From Deltaproteobacteria bacterium (GTDB lineage: Bacteria; Myxococcota; Myxococcia; Myxococcales; JAHFDP01), in the NCBI GenBank assembly GCA_023248955.1, contig JAHFDP010000003.1, forward strand, positions 68,304 through 103,961: a stretch of DNA of 35,658 nt, given 5' to 3'. The notes below the pieces were generated by a model. The model ran no database searches, was not told the origin of the DNA, and saw only the letters and a program-made list of their open reading frames with translations. How positions within the stretch are numbered: the first letter of the stretch is position 1; every line of letters begins with the position of its first letter. The position numbers and the translations under genes are program-made. Shown here one piece after another: positions 16,076-24,800 of this stretch.

Positions 16076-16170
16076 AGGTTACATTCACCGTGGCATGGGA
16101 TGGATGTCGCACTTTCTACGCCTTGCAGCTTGCAGCATGTCTAAACAACGTGTTAGCGGGCAAACACCGA

Positions 16171-16539
16171 ATGCGCAGCGAATTTCCAACCGGATCAGCC
16201 AAAGGCAGCGGCCTTGTCGACGTGCTCGATCGCGTCCTCGACAAGGGACTCGTGATCGCCGGCGACATCAAAGTCTCGCTGGCCGAAGTCGAGCTGCTGA
16301 CCATTCGCATTCGTCTATTGGTCTGCTCCATCGACAAGGCTCAGGAAATCGGTCTCGATTGGTGGCGCTACGATCATCATCTCTCTCCGGGGAAACAACC
16401 GGAAGCTTTGGAAAACGAAGAATTGCGCAAGCAGGTTCGCCTGCTCGAGCGCAAGGTGGCGTCTCTCACGGGACGGGGCGGGGGCCCTTTGCGCCAACGG
16501 AAAACAAGCGTGTTGGATGCGGTTCCGAGGAGCAAATAA
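16171..16539 (+). CDS. gvpJ: Gas vesicle protein GvpJ
   Basis: First gene of the gas-vesicle cluster, 122 residues from the ATG at 16171. Its core, [20 protein letters not shown] through [16 protein letters not shown] to [13 protein letters not shown], is the GvpJ form of the GvpA superfamily. The IAGD and DWW signatures separate it from structural GvpA. A helical, coiled-coil C-terminus follows ([18 protein letters not shown]), as in the Bacillus GvpJ, then a basic tail. GvpJ is a minor, essential protein thought to act in nucleating the vesicle shell at its conical tips. No strong ribosome binding site is seen, and the start is uncertain, with open frame to 16090. Its TAA overlaps the gvpA start. 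Confidence 0.85.
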   Translation: MRSEFPTGSAKGSGLVDVLDRVLDKGLVIAGDIKVSLAEVELLTIRIRLLVCSIDKAQEIGLDWWRYDHHLSPGKQPEALENEELRKQVRLLERKVASLTGRGGGPLRQRKTSVLDAVPRSK

Positions 16540-16868
16540 TGGCCATTGAAAGAGCTTCAGGCGGCACAAGTCTTATCGACGTTCTCGACCGGGTTCTCGA
16601 CAAAGGCATCGTGATCGATGCTTGGGTTCGAGTCTCCCTGGTCGGCATCGACCTCATCACCGTTGAAGCGCGTGTCGTCGTCGCTTCCATCGATACGTAC
16701 CTCAAGTACTCGGAAGCGGTCGGGCAGGCTTCGCCGGCGTCGCGTCCGGGCATCGATGCCAAGGCACATGAAGAGGTCTTGGCCGAGAACGAGTCGTTGC
16801 GAGCGCAGCTCGCGGCGAAGGGCGTTCGTACGCCAGCATCCAAGCGCGGCAAGCAACTCCGGGCCTAG
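16539..16868 (+). CDS. gvpA: Gas vesicle structural protein GvpA with C-terminal extension
   Basis: The main shell protein of the gas vesicle, 109 residues. Residues 10-60 are nearly canonical: [20 protein letters not shown], then [20 protein letters not shown] and [12 protein letters not shown]. Canonical GvpA ends close to this point (about 70 residues). Here a further 40 residues continue, with a helical heptad-like stretch ([19 protein letters not shown]) and a basic tail (SKRGKQLRA). GvpA assembles into ribs that enclose a gas-filled, water-excluding chamber giving buoyancy. GAGGAG at 16527-16532 is a good ribosome binding site, six bases from the ATG, and the start shares bases with the gvpJ stop (TAATG). 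Confidence 0.93.
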   Translation: MAIERASGGTSLIDVLDRVLDKGIVIDAWVRVSLVGIDLITVEARVVVASIDTYLKYSEAVGQASPASRPGIDAKAHEEVLAENESLRAQLAAKGVRTPASKRGKQLRA

Positions 16869-16871
16869 GCC

Positions 16872-19034
16872 ATGGCCGCCCCAGCTCCGCGGCACCAAGC
16901 CACGTGGGCGAACGTGGCTGCTGGCGCCGAAGCGCGCCTCGGTCTCGCCGAATTTCTGCTGACCTGCGACGATCGGGAAACCTGCGCGCAGTCTGCTGTC
17001 GAATGGCTTGGCGATCACGCGGGCATGCGCCAAGCGGTCTGCCTCGTGGTGCAGGAAGGCGAGCCACGGCGGCTGGCGGGCATCGCGGGATTTGGCGTTC
17101 CGACGAGCAAGGTCAAGCAGTTCTCGATGGCCGTCGAGGACTCCGAGCATCCGCTGGTGCAGGCGCTGATGGGCTCGCAGCCGGTGAGCTTCCGCCCGGT
17201 CGGTGACGATCTTCCGTTGCGGCTCGGCGTTGGCACGGGCTACCGCGAATTTCGCGCCATCCCCTTGGCGCCGCTTGAGCTCGACGAGCAGCTCGGTGTC
17301 GGCGTTCTTCTCGCCAGCGCCGAAGATGCCACGCAAGTCACACGGGAAGTGCGCTGGGTGGCGCGCGTGCTCGGCGAAAAACTTTTGCGTCTTCGCGCAC
17401 GCGATGTTCTGGCCGACGCCGAGCACCGTTACCGTCGTGAGCGGACGCTGCTCTACAGCATCGTCAATGCGGTAACCGACCCGATTTTGCTCACCGATAC
17501 CGAGGGGAAACTAATCCTCGCCAACAACCGCGCCGAGAAACTCTTCGCCGCGCGTGAAGAAGAATCGGAAGGCCGCCGCCGCGCCGTCGCGCTCAACAAC
17601 ATGCTCTTCTCTTCGGCGCTTTCGTTCTCGGCTATTGAAGATAATCCATCTAGTGTACGGCGCGAGCTGCTGGTCGTCGATCCCACCGAAGGCAGCGATC
17701 TTTTGTTCGAGCTGATGTCCACGGTAGCCGCGGACGCGCGCGAGGGCACGGGCATCGTGTCGATTTTGCGCAACGTCACTGACCTTCGCCGCGCCACCGA
17801 GGAAATCGAGGAGAACTACCGCAAGCTGCGCGTGGCCGAGTCCGACATTCGCGCCGAGCGCGACCGCCTCGACCTCATCATCGACTCCATGGCCGATCCG
17901 GTGGTGGCGACCAACCCCTCGGGCGAAATCATGTTGATGAACACGCCCGCCGAGCGTCTGTTTACGGCAGGCACCAACGTCGGCAAAGACGCGCAGCGTG
18001 CGGTGCGCACCAACGACGCCGTTTTTTCGTCGTTCATCTCCAACCTCTTTGCCGCGCAGGGCTTGCGTTGGAAGGGCGAGCTCAACCTCACCGATCCACA
18101 GACCGGTGTGCTCGTTCCGGTGGAAGCGATCGCCGGTAAAGTGTTGTCCGAGCACGGCGAGCTCACCGCCATCGTCACCGTGCTTCACGATCGCACCGAC
18201 GCCATGGAGAAGGCGCAGCTTTACGATCAGGTCAAACGCGCCGCCGACGAGTTGGAAGCGAAAGTGCAAGCCGCGACCGGCGAGTTGGCGCAGCAGAACG
18301 AGCTGTTGCGACGCCAGGCCATCGCGCTCGAGCAGGCCAGCGCACTCAAATCGCAATTCCTCGCCAACATGTCGCACGAGTTCCGCACGCCGCTCAACGC
18401 CGTGCTCGGCTACACGCAGATGCTCTTGCAAGGCGTCTCGGGGGATCTCACAACGCCGCAGCTACGCAGCATGTCGCGCATCGAATCGAACGGCAAACAC
18501 TTGCTGGCCATCATCAACGACATCCTCGACATCTCGCGCATCGAAGCGGGCAAGATGCCGCTGCACCTCTCGGAGTTCGATCTCGATGTGCTGGTGGCCG
18601 AGGTGATGGCGGAGATGGAGCCGATCATCTCGCGTTCCAAGCTGGCCGTGACCACCGAGATCGCACCGCGCTTGCCGCGCATGCGCAGCGACCGACAAAA
18701 GGTCAAGCAGATCGTGCTTAACTTCTTGGCCAATGCGGTCAAGTTCACGCACCAAGGATCGATCAAGGTCAAAGCGGCATACTTGCCGGGCAAGATCGTT
18801 TCGATCTCCGTCTCTGACACGGGCATTGGCATTGCGGATCAGGATCGCGAAAAGGTCTTTCAGGATTTCCAGCAGGTCGACAGCTCGCCAACGCGCTTCT
18901 ACGGTGGCGCAGGACTCGGTCTTTCGATTTGCCGGCGGCTCTCCAACATGTTGGGCGGCGACATTTTCTTGGAAAGCAAACTGGGCAAAGGCTCGACGTT
19001 CGCGCTGCGCGTGCCCGCACGGCTGAGGCGATGA
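16872..19034 (+). CDS. GAF/PAS sensor histidine kinase in the gas-vesicle cluster
   Basis: A 720-residue hybrid-less sensor kinase without transmembrane helices, so cytoplasmic. Order: a GAF-like domain (about 20-180), a PAS domain (about 190-300, AVTDPILLTDTEGKLILANN), a second PAS (about 330-450, SMADPVVATNPSGEIMLMN) and a coiled coil (about 450-490). A HisKA dimerisation domain follows, with the phospho-acceptor His502 in NMSHEFRTPLN. The HATPase_c domain (about 600-720) has N box NFLANAVKFTH, G1 VSDTGIGIAD and G2 GGAGLGLSI. It lies three bases after gvpA, and the next ATG overlaps its stop. It probably senses a soluble or redox signal and phosphorylates the response regulator encoded next, controlling vesicle production; that link is inferred from position. 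Confidence 0.9.
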   Translation: MAAPAPRHQATWANVAAGAEARLGLAEFLLTCDDRETCAQSAVEWLGDHAGMRQAVCLVVQEGEPRRLAGIAGFGVPTSKVKQFSMAVEDSEHPLVQALMGSQPVSFRPVGDDLPLRLGVGTGYREFRAIPLAPLELDEQLGVGVLLASAEDATQVTREVRWVARVLGEKLLRLRARDVLADAEHRYRRERTLLYSIVNAVTDPILLTDTEGKLILANNRAEKLFAAREEESEGRRRAVALNNMLFSSALSFSAIEDNPSSVRRELLVVDPTEGSDLLFELMSTVAADAREGTGIVSILRNVTDLRRATEEIEENYRKLRVAESDIRAERDRLDLIIDSMADPVVATNPSGEIMLMNTPAERLFTAGTNVGKDAQRAVRTNDAVFSSFISNLFAAQGLRWKGELNLTDPQTGVLVPVEAIAGKVLSEHGELTAIVTVLHDRTDAMEKAQLYDQVKRAADELEAKVQAATGELAQQNELLRRQAIALEQASALKSQFLANMSHEFRTPLNAVLGYTQMLLQGVSGDLTTPQLRSMSRIESNGKHLLAIINDILDISRIEAGKMPLHLSEFDLDVLVAEVMAEMEPIISRSKLAVTTEIAPRLPRMRSDRQKVKQIVLNFLANAVKFTHQGSIKVKAAYLPGKIVSISVSDTGIGIADQDREKVFQDFQQVDSSPTRFYGGAGLGLSICRRLSNMLGGDIFLESKLGKGSTFALRVPARLRR

Positions 19035-19477
19035 TGGCCAAACGAATTGCGACGAACGGGAAAGCGAGCCGCGCGAAAGCGCCGTTGATTCTGGTGGTGG
19101 AAGATTTTCAAGACGCGCGCGAAATGTACGCCGAGTATTTGGAATTTTCGGGCTACCGCGTGGAGCAGGCGCGCGATGGCGAAGAAGCGCTCAAGAAGGC
19201 CAATCGTTTGCAGCCGAGCATCATTTTGATGGATTTGTCGTTGCCGAAAATCGATGGCTGGGAAGCGACGCGGCGGCTCAAGCGGGACGAGGCCACGCGG
19301 CAAATTCCAGTGGTGGCGCTGACTGGACACGCGCTGATTGGCCACTCCGAAGGTGCGCGCGAGGCGGGTTGCGATGCGTTCGTGGCCAAGCCGTGTCTGC
19401 CCGACGCGCTGGTGGCTGAAGTGCGGCGGGTGTTGGAGCTGATGGCGAAACCGAAGACGAAGCGGGCGAAGGCGTGA
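19031..19477 (+). CDS. Single-domain response regulator
   Basis: A 148-residue receiver-only protein, the likely partner of the upstream kinase. After a basic leader (MAKRIATNGKASRAKA) the receiver shows VVEDFQDARE (acidic pocket), LMDLSLPKIDGWE with phospho-Asp68, VVALTGHA (Thr switch) and DAFVAKPCLPDAL (conserved Lys). There is no output domain, so it probably acts by protein-protein contact, as CheY-like proteins do, or in a phosphorelay. Two ATGs, 19031 and 19034, both sit in the kinase stop region. Its own stop overlaps a possible GTG start at 19474, but gvpF more likely starts at 19507. Confidence 0.88.
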   Translation: MMAKRIATNGKASRAKAPLILVVEDFQDAREMYAEYLEFSGYRVEQARDGEEALKKANRLQPSIILMDLSLPKIDGWEATRRLKRDEATRQIPVVALTGHALIGHSEGAREAGCDAFVAKPCLPDALVAEVRRVLELMAKPKTKRAKA

Positions 19478-19506
19478 AAAAATTTGGGGGCAATTCAGGA
19501 GAAGGC

Positions 19507-20409
<903 letters not shown>

Positions 20410-20414
20410 TCCGC

Positions 20415-20711
20415 GTGATCGTCCTCGACAAGATGCTCATCGGGAGCATCAAGTTCGTCCTGGGCAAAGTAGTCGCTGCCGCCCAGGCCGAACTGGACGA
20501 CGATTCGCATCTGCGCGAGGAGCTCTTGGCCACGCAGATGCGATTCGAGCTCGGGGAGATCACGCAGGAAGAGTTTGGCGAGATCGAAACGCAGCTCCTG
20601 GCGCGGTTGCGGGAGATTCGCGAACGGCGCGAAGGACTAGGCGGGCCGAAGGTCGGAGACGAAGGTGTGAAGGTCGTCGGTGTCGACGCGAGCGTCGGCG
20701 GCGATGAGTAG
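20415..20711 (+). CDS. gvpG: Gas vesicle protein GvpG
   Basis: A 98-residue helical protein. Start GTG 20415 gives VIVLDKMLIGSIKFVLGKVV, then AAQAELDDDSHLREELLATQ and FELGEITQEEFGEIETQLLARL. This is the GvpG pattern (hydrophobic N-terminal helix, then LE-x-GEI-x-EEF-E-x-LL). GvpG is an accessory protein that works with GvpF and GvpL in early gas-vesicle assembly. It comes five bases after the gvpF stop. An acidic-glycine tail follows (GDEGVKVVGVDASVGGDE). The REP-like element begins five bases after its stop. Confidence 0.82.
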   Translation: MIVLDKMLIGSIKFVLGKVVAAAQAELDDDSHLREELLATQMRFELGEITQEEFGEIETQLLARLREIRERREGLGGPKVGDEGVKVVGVDASVGGDE

Positions 20712-20715
20712 CGTT

Positions 20716-20800
20716 CGTCATGGCCGGGCCTCGACCCGGCCATCCACGTGGATGCTCCGATCAATGGCCGTGGATGCCCGGGTCAAGCCCGGGCATGACG
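20716..20800. repeat. REP/BIME-like composite palindrome inside the gvp operon
   Basis: Two hairpins, 20720-20728/20735-20743 (ATGGCCGGG arms) and 20774-20782/20788-20796 (ATGCCCGGG arms), lie in the gap between gvpG and the ArsA-like gene. A perfect 14-bp palindrome, CATCCACGTGGATG, sits at 20741-20754. The outer halves (20716-20748 and 20769-20800) are themselves imperfect inverted copies. This is the arrangement of a REP-doublet (BIME). Similar CCCGGGCATGAC/GTGGATGCCCGGG elements are familiar from proteobacterial genomes. It could stabilise or separate the upstream and downstream halves of the operon transcript. Confidence 0.7.
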
Positions 20801-20804
20801 GATA

Positions 20805-22763
20805 GTGGTGGTGGTGAATTCGCTTTTCCATTTTTTCGGCGGGAAGGGTGGCGTCGGAAAAACGACGTGCGCCGCCGCCGCTGCGATTGCCTCCGCTGAA
20901 GCTGGTTCGCGAACGCTCATCGTCTCCACGGATCCCGCCCATTCGCTCGGCGACGCGCTGACAAAAAAGCTCTCCGCAAAACCGCAACGAATCACCGTGC
21001 ACCGCGGTGAGCTCTTTGCGACGGAGCTCGATGCGACCAGCGCGCTCAAACGTTGGCTCACGCCGCGGCGAAAAACGCTGCGCACCATTGCCGAGCGCGG
21101 CACGGTGCTCGATGACGAGGACATCGATCGGTTGCTGCAACTTTCGCTGCCGGGCGTCGATGAGCTGATTGGCCTTTTGGAGTTGGTGCGGCTGGCGCGC
21201 GCGGGCGATTACGAAACGATCGTGGTGGACACCGCGCCGACTGGGCACACGCTGCGGTTTTTGGAAATGCCGGAGACGCTGCACCGGATCGCGGTGGTGC
21301 TCGACGAAATGCAGGAGCGGCACCGGTTTGTGCGCGAAAGTCTCGGGGGCGCGCCGCGCGCGGATGCGGCGGACGCGCTCATCGACGAGTTGGAGAGCGA
21401 TGCGCAGGAGCTGGCTGCGATTCTGCGCAATCGCACACGGACGACGGTGACGTGGGTTCTGTTGCCGGAAGCGCTCGCCGTGGCCGAGTCGCAAGATGCG
21501 CTGGCGGCGCTGCAACGCGACAGCATCGCGGTGAACGAAGTGATCGTGAATCGCGTGACCGCGAGACCGCGAACCCCGTGCGCGCTCTGCGATGGACGGC
21601 GTTCTGCGGAGCGCGTGGCGATCGGCGACGCCGTGAAAACGCTGACGGTTGCACAGCGAGCACTGCGGCAAATCGAGTCGATGGAAGCGGAGCCGCGCGG
21701 TGTTGCTGCGCTGCGAAGGGTGGCGACCAAGATCCGCGATGTGGAAGTCACGGCATCGCGAACCAAGACGAACGGTCGAACGAAGGCCGCGCGAACGAAA
21801 ACAATTCCGCTGCTTGGGGCGGGGCTCGAGATCCCGTCCTCGGTGCAGCTTCTTTTTTTGGGTGGAAAGGGCGGCGTTGGCAAAACGACCTGCGCCGCGG
21901 CAACCGCGTTGGCACAGGCTGAGCACGATCCGCAGCGAAAGATTCTTCTGCTCTCCACGGACCCCGCGCATTCGCTCGGCGATGCGCTCGGAATTCCACT
22001 CGGTGACGACGAGCGAAACGTTCCCGGCGTAGCGAATCTTTTTGCACGCGAGCTCGACGCGGCGCGTGCCTTCGACGCGCGTCGCGAACGCTACCGCGAC
22101 GCCATCGATGGGTTTTTCGATCGCCTCCGAGGCGAATCGCGCTTCGACGCTTCGCACGACCGCAACGTGATGCAGGATCTTTTCGATCTGGCGCCACCGG
22201 GACTCGACGAGCTCTTTGCCGTCGTTTCGGTTTGTGACGCGCTCGTCCCGGCGGTCGGCAAAACCGCGCCGGGCGCATTCGATCGCGTGATCATCGACAC
22301 CGCGCCAACAGGCCACGCGCTGCGTCTCCTCGAGATGCCGGAGCTCGCGCTGACGTGGTCGCGCACGCTGTTGTCGCTGCTCCTCAAGTACCGAGGTGCG
22401 ATGCCGCTGGGCGATCTGGCGCGCGAGCTCACCGACCTGACGCGCGGACTGCGCGAGGTCGGCGTGCTGCTTCGCGATAGCGCGCGGACGCAGTTTGTGC
22501 CGGTGATGCGCGCGGCGGAACTTCCGCGCGTGGAAACCGAACGCCTGCTTCGTGCGCTCAAGAAGCTGCACATCCCGGTACCGTTGGTCATCGTGAACGC
22601 GCTAACGCCGCCCGGTTGCGCGCGCTGCGATCGGCTGGCCGTCCTCGAGGAGAAACTGCTCACGCGGTTTCCGGCTACACTCATCCGTGCGCCGGCGATC
22701 GTGCCACCCCCCATTGGGCTTGCCGTGTTGCGGAACTGGGAAATGACTTGGAAAACGGACTGA
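20805..22763 (+). CDS. Tandem ArsA/Get3-type ATPase in the gas-vesicle cluster
   Basis: A 652-residue protein made of two full ArsA/Get3-family ATPase halves. Each half has the deviant Walker A GGKGGVGKTTCAAA (about residues 12-25 and 353-366), switch I TDPAHSLGDAL, and the conserved DTAPTGH-LR-LEMP block. Each half also keeps a CxxC pair, TPCALCDG and PGCARCDR, like the zinc pair of the Get3 dimer. The repeats are joined by a basic linker (about 315-345). Arsenite pumps and tail-anchored-protein targeting are the known roles of the family. No arsenic genes are near, so a chaperone or targeting role for hydrophobic Gvp proteins is suggested by context. The start is one of several adjacent GTG codons from 20805. 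Confidence 0.88.
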   Translation: MVVVNSLFHFFGGKGGVGKTTCAAAAAIASAEAGSRTLIVSTDPAHSLGDALTKKLSAKPQRITVHRGELFATELDATSALKRWLTPRRKTLRTIAERGTVLDDEDIDRLLQLSLPGVDELIGLLELVRLARAGDYETIVVDTAPTGHTLRFLEMPETLHRIAVVLDEMQERHRFVRESLGGAPRADAADALIDELESDAQELAAILRNRTRTTVTWVLLPEALAVAESQDALAALQRDSIAVNEVIVNRVTARPRTPCALCDGRRSAERVAIGDAVKTLTVAQRALRQIESMEAEPRGVAALRRVATKIRDVEVTASRTKTNGRTKAARTKTIPLLGAGLEIPSSVQLLFLGGKGGVGKTTCAAATALAQAEHDPQRKILLLSTDPAHSLGDALGIPLGDDERNVPGVANLFARELDAARAFDARRERYRDAIDGFFDRLRGESRFDASHDRNVMQDLFDLAPPGLDELFAVVSVCDALVPAVGKTAPGAFDRVIIDTAPTGHALRLLEMPELALTWSRTLLSLLLKYRGAMPLGDLARELTDLTRGLREVGVLLRDSARTQFVPVMRAAELPRVETERLLRALKKLHIPVPLVIVNALTPPGCARCDRLAVLEEKLLTRFPATLIRAPAIVPPPIGLAVLRNWEMTWKTD

Positions 22764-23533
22764 ACAAAAACGCAACTTATGTTTACTGCCTGGTGCGCTC
22801 GGAAAAGGCGCCGTCGCTCGCACGTGTGCCTTCGGGATTGGCGCGTGCGGCAAAGCTGCGTGGACTCGATGCCGGAGGCGGACGCTGGCTCATCGTGGCC
22901 GACGTACCGCTCGCGCACTACGGCGAAGCCGCGCTGGCGTTGGGTTTGCGCGATCTCGATTGGGTTTCGGCTTGCGCGTTGGCGCACGAAGCCGTGATTG
23001 AAAACTTCCTTTTCGCGGATGCGTTATTGCCGATGAAGCTCTTCACACTTTTTGGCAACGACGATCGGGCGTTGGCACATGTGCGTCGTTCGCGTGCGCG
23101 GATTGATCGATTGCTATCACGCGTGGCGGGCCGCGAAGAGTGGGGCCTGCGTGTGGTTCTAGATGAAGTGAAAGCGCGGAGCCTGGCCGCGGCGAAGCGA
23201 ACGCCCGCGGGACCGGCCACCGGCGCGGCTTTTCTCTTGCGCAAAAAACGTGATCAGGATTTCGCGCGCGAAGCGCTCGCCGGGGCACGCGCGCAGGCGG
23301 ATCGACTTTTCGTGCAGTTGAAACGGAGCGCGGTTCAGGCCCAACGCCGAACACCGACGGCAGAGCAGGGTGGTCGGCTGGTGTTGCACGCCGCCTTTCT
23401 GGTGGAGAACAAAGACGGCGCTAAATTTTCGGCGCACGCGCGTGCCGGGCTCTCGGCGCTCACGGAACGCGGCTGCGACGCCGCTCTGAGCGGGCCGTGG
23501 CCCGCTTATCATTTTGTCGGATCGGCGCGATGA
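22748..23533 (+). CDS. gvpL: Gas vesicle protein GvpL (second GvpF/L)
   Basis: The second GvpF/L homologue, about 261 residues. The domain starts KNATYVYCLVRSEKAPS and ends ALSGPWPAYHFVGSA, the family signature. Middle elements also fit: VIENFLFADALLPMKLFTLF (compare the VMRKHTVIPMSFGTVF block of the first copy) and EEWGLRVVLDEVKA. No ATG lies in a suitable place; the TTG at 22748, with GGAACTGGG upstream, is the best start, overlapping the 3' end of the ATPase gene. Position after the inserted ATPase and before gvpS matches GvpL of the Bacillus order. It ends with an ATGA overlap into gvpS. Confidence 0.85.
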   Translation: MENGLNKNATYVYCLVRSEKAPSLARVPSGLARAAKLRGLDAGGGRWLIVADVPLAHYGEAALALGLRDLDWVSACALAHEAVIENFLFADALLPMKLFTLFGNDDRALAHVRRSRARIDRLLSRVAGREEWGLRVVLDEVKARSLAAAKRTPAGPATGAAFLLRKKRDQDFAREALAGARAQADRLFVQLKRSAVQAQRRTPTAEQGGRLVLHAAFLVENKDGAKFSAHARAGLSALTERGCDAALSGPWPAYHFVGSAR

Positions 23534-23769
23534 GCATCGTGAAAAACGAGGCTGCGGAGATCGTCGAGACAGCGGAAGCGTCATTGCTCGAGATCATCGA
23601 TCACGTCCTCAACAAAGGCGTGGTGATCACCGGCGAAGTGATGCTGGGCGTGGCTGGCGTCGATCTCGTCTACCTGCGCATTTCGGCGATTCTCTGCGCC
23701 GCCGACCGTGTCGATCCGTGGAATCGGGCCGAGGGCCAGCATCGCCTCACCACGCGCAAGAAGGGCTAG
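23530..23769 (+). CDS. gvpS: Gas vesicle protein GvpS (GvpA-superfamily)
   Basis: A 79-residue minor GvpA-family protein. The core ASLLEIIDHVLNKGVVITGE with VMLGVAGVDLVYLRISAIL resembles the Bacillus GvpS form (VAGVDLVYL), not structural GvpA or GvpJ. It starts at ATG 23530, overlapping the gvpL stop (ATGA), and is followed after five bases by the third F/L gene. It is a non-structural assembly factor, probably acting in nucleation. Confidence 0.82.
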   Translation: MSIVKNEAAEIVETAEASLLEIIDHVLNKGVVITGEVMLGVAGVDLVYLRISAILCAADRVDPWNRAEGQHRLTTRKKG

Positions 23770-23774
23770 CCGCG

Positions 23775-24425
23775 ATGATTTCGCTCTACGCATTGACGGA
23801 CGCGCGCGTTGCACTGCCTCCTGGACTGCGCGCGGTAGCGTGCGAGTCCTTCCTCGCGATCGTCGCCGACGTCGAGCAGGTTCCAGTGATCACCGAAACC
23901 GCGCTGCGCAATCACGATGCCAATGTTCGCGCACTGTCGGCGATTTCCGAGGCGATTCTTCCGGCGCGTTTTGGATCGGTCGTGGCGGACGAACCGGAGC
24001 TCGTCGACGCGCTCGAAGCGCGGACCGCGACGCTTGTGGACGCGTTGCGGCTCGTGAAGGGAATGGATCAGATGACGTTGCGTGTTTTCGGACCGTCCGT
24101 CTCCGAACCGCTCACCAATCCAGCGGCCGCCGATCGTTCTGGAACGGACTACATGCTTGAACGGCAGCGTGCGTTGCAAACGGAGACCGAGGTGGACGAG
24201 ATCGCGCAGCTGCGCGCGTTGCTCGCGCCACTGATCCACGGGGAGCGAACCGAGCGCCATGCCGCGCCGCCACTGATCGGGAGCGTGTATCACCTTGTCA
24301 TACGCGGACAATCCAAAGCATACGGAACAGTTGTGCGTGAAGCTGCGAGTCAGTTGGCGCCCATCCGCGTCGCAGTTAGCGGACCGTGGCCGCCTTACGC
24401 GTTCGCGCCGGAGGCGATTCGATGA
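23775..24425 (+). CDS. Third GvpF/L homologue, shortened
   Basis: A 216-residue GvpF/L-family protein, the shortest of the three. It starts directly at the domain (MISLYALTDARVALPPGLRA) with no N-terminal extension. Family blocks include SEAILPARFGSVVADEPEL and KGMDQMTLRVF, ending in VAVSGPWPPYAFAPE. It sits between gvpS and gvpK, where the classical order has no F/L gene. It may be a specialised partner that recognises a different GvpA-like subunit, such as GvpS or GvpJ; this is inferred. ATG 23775 is preceded by a short GGCTAGCCGCG; its stop overlaps the gvpK start. Confidence 0.85.
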   Translation: MISLYALTDARVALPPGLRAVACESFLAIVADVEQVPVITETALRNHDANVRALSAISEAILPARFGSVVADEPELVDALEARTATLVDALRLVKGMDQMTLRVFGPSVSEPLTNPAAADRSGTDYMLERQRALQTETEVDEIAQLRALLAPLIHGERTERHAAPPLIGSVYHLVIRGQSKAYGTVVREAASQLAPIRVAVSGPWPPYAFAPEAIR

Positions 24426-24784
24426 AGCATCTTGAAAATAAACCCGAGGCCGTTCCGCTCTTGAAGCGCGAGCTCGAATCGCTTCGCACCGAGCTGGCCC
24501 GCCGCGCCGCCAAAACCGTGGTCCCGCGCTGGAACGCCGATCCCAAGGACGTGCAACGCTCAGTGGTGAAGCTGGTGCTCTCGCTCATCGAATTCTTGCG
24601 CCGCCTCCTCGAGAAACAGGCCATTCGCCGCATGGAGAACGAAACGCTCTCGCCAGAAGAGGTCGAAGCAGTGGGTAGCGCGTTGATGAAGCTGGAAGAG
24701 ACGGTGCTCGAGCTAGCAAAGCGTTTCGACATTCCGCCGTCGGAACTGAATTTAGATTTAGGGCCACTCGGGAAGTTGATTTAA
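24422..24784 (+). CDS. gvpK: Gas vesicle protein GvpK
   Basis: The last gene of the cluster, 120 residues from ATG 24422, overlapping the previous stop (ATGA). The GvpK signature is clear: WNADPKDVQRSVVKLVLSLI, EFLRRLLEKQAIRRMENETL, ALMKLEETVLELAKRFDI and the C-terminal LNLDLGPLGKL. GvpK is an accessory protein required for gas-vesicle formation in most systems. The mainly helical fold probably interacts with GvpF/L and GvpA. The transcript runs into an AT-rich hairpin with a T-run (24773-24800). Confidence 0.88.
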   Translation: MKHLENKPEAVPLLKRELESLRTELARRAAKTVVPRWNADPKDVQRSVVKLVLSLIEFLRRLLEKQAIRRMENETLSPEEVEAVGSALMKLEETVLELAKRFDIPPSELNLDLGPLGKLI

Positions 24785-24800
24785 TATCAACTTGAGTTTT
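24773..24800 (+). terminator. Probable terminator after gvpK
   Basis: Arms AAGTTGAT (24773-24780) and ATCAACTT (24786-24793) with a five-base loop are followed by GAGTTTTT. The hairpin covers the gvpK stop and the end of the convergent yihY-like gene. The stem is AT-rich, so termination may be partial. Confidence 0.45.

Noticed and set aside
20718-22571. Long minus-strand open frame (617 codons) opposite the ArsA-like gene
   Set aside because: It is a shadow: the plus strand has two clear ATPase domains, while the minus frame is Arg/His-rich with no motif. High GC makes such antisense frames common.
20805-22763. Arsenite resistance operon
   Set aside because: The ATPase resembles ArsA, but no arsB, arsR, arsD or arsC lies near, and all neighbours are gas-vesicle genes.
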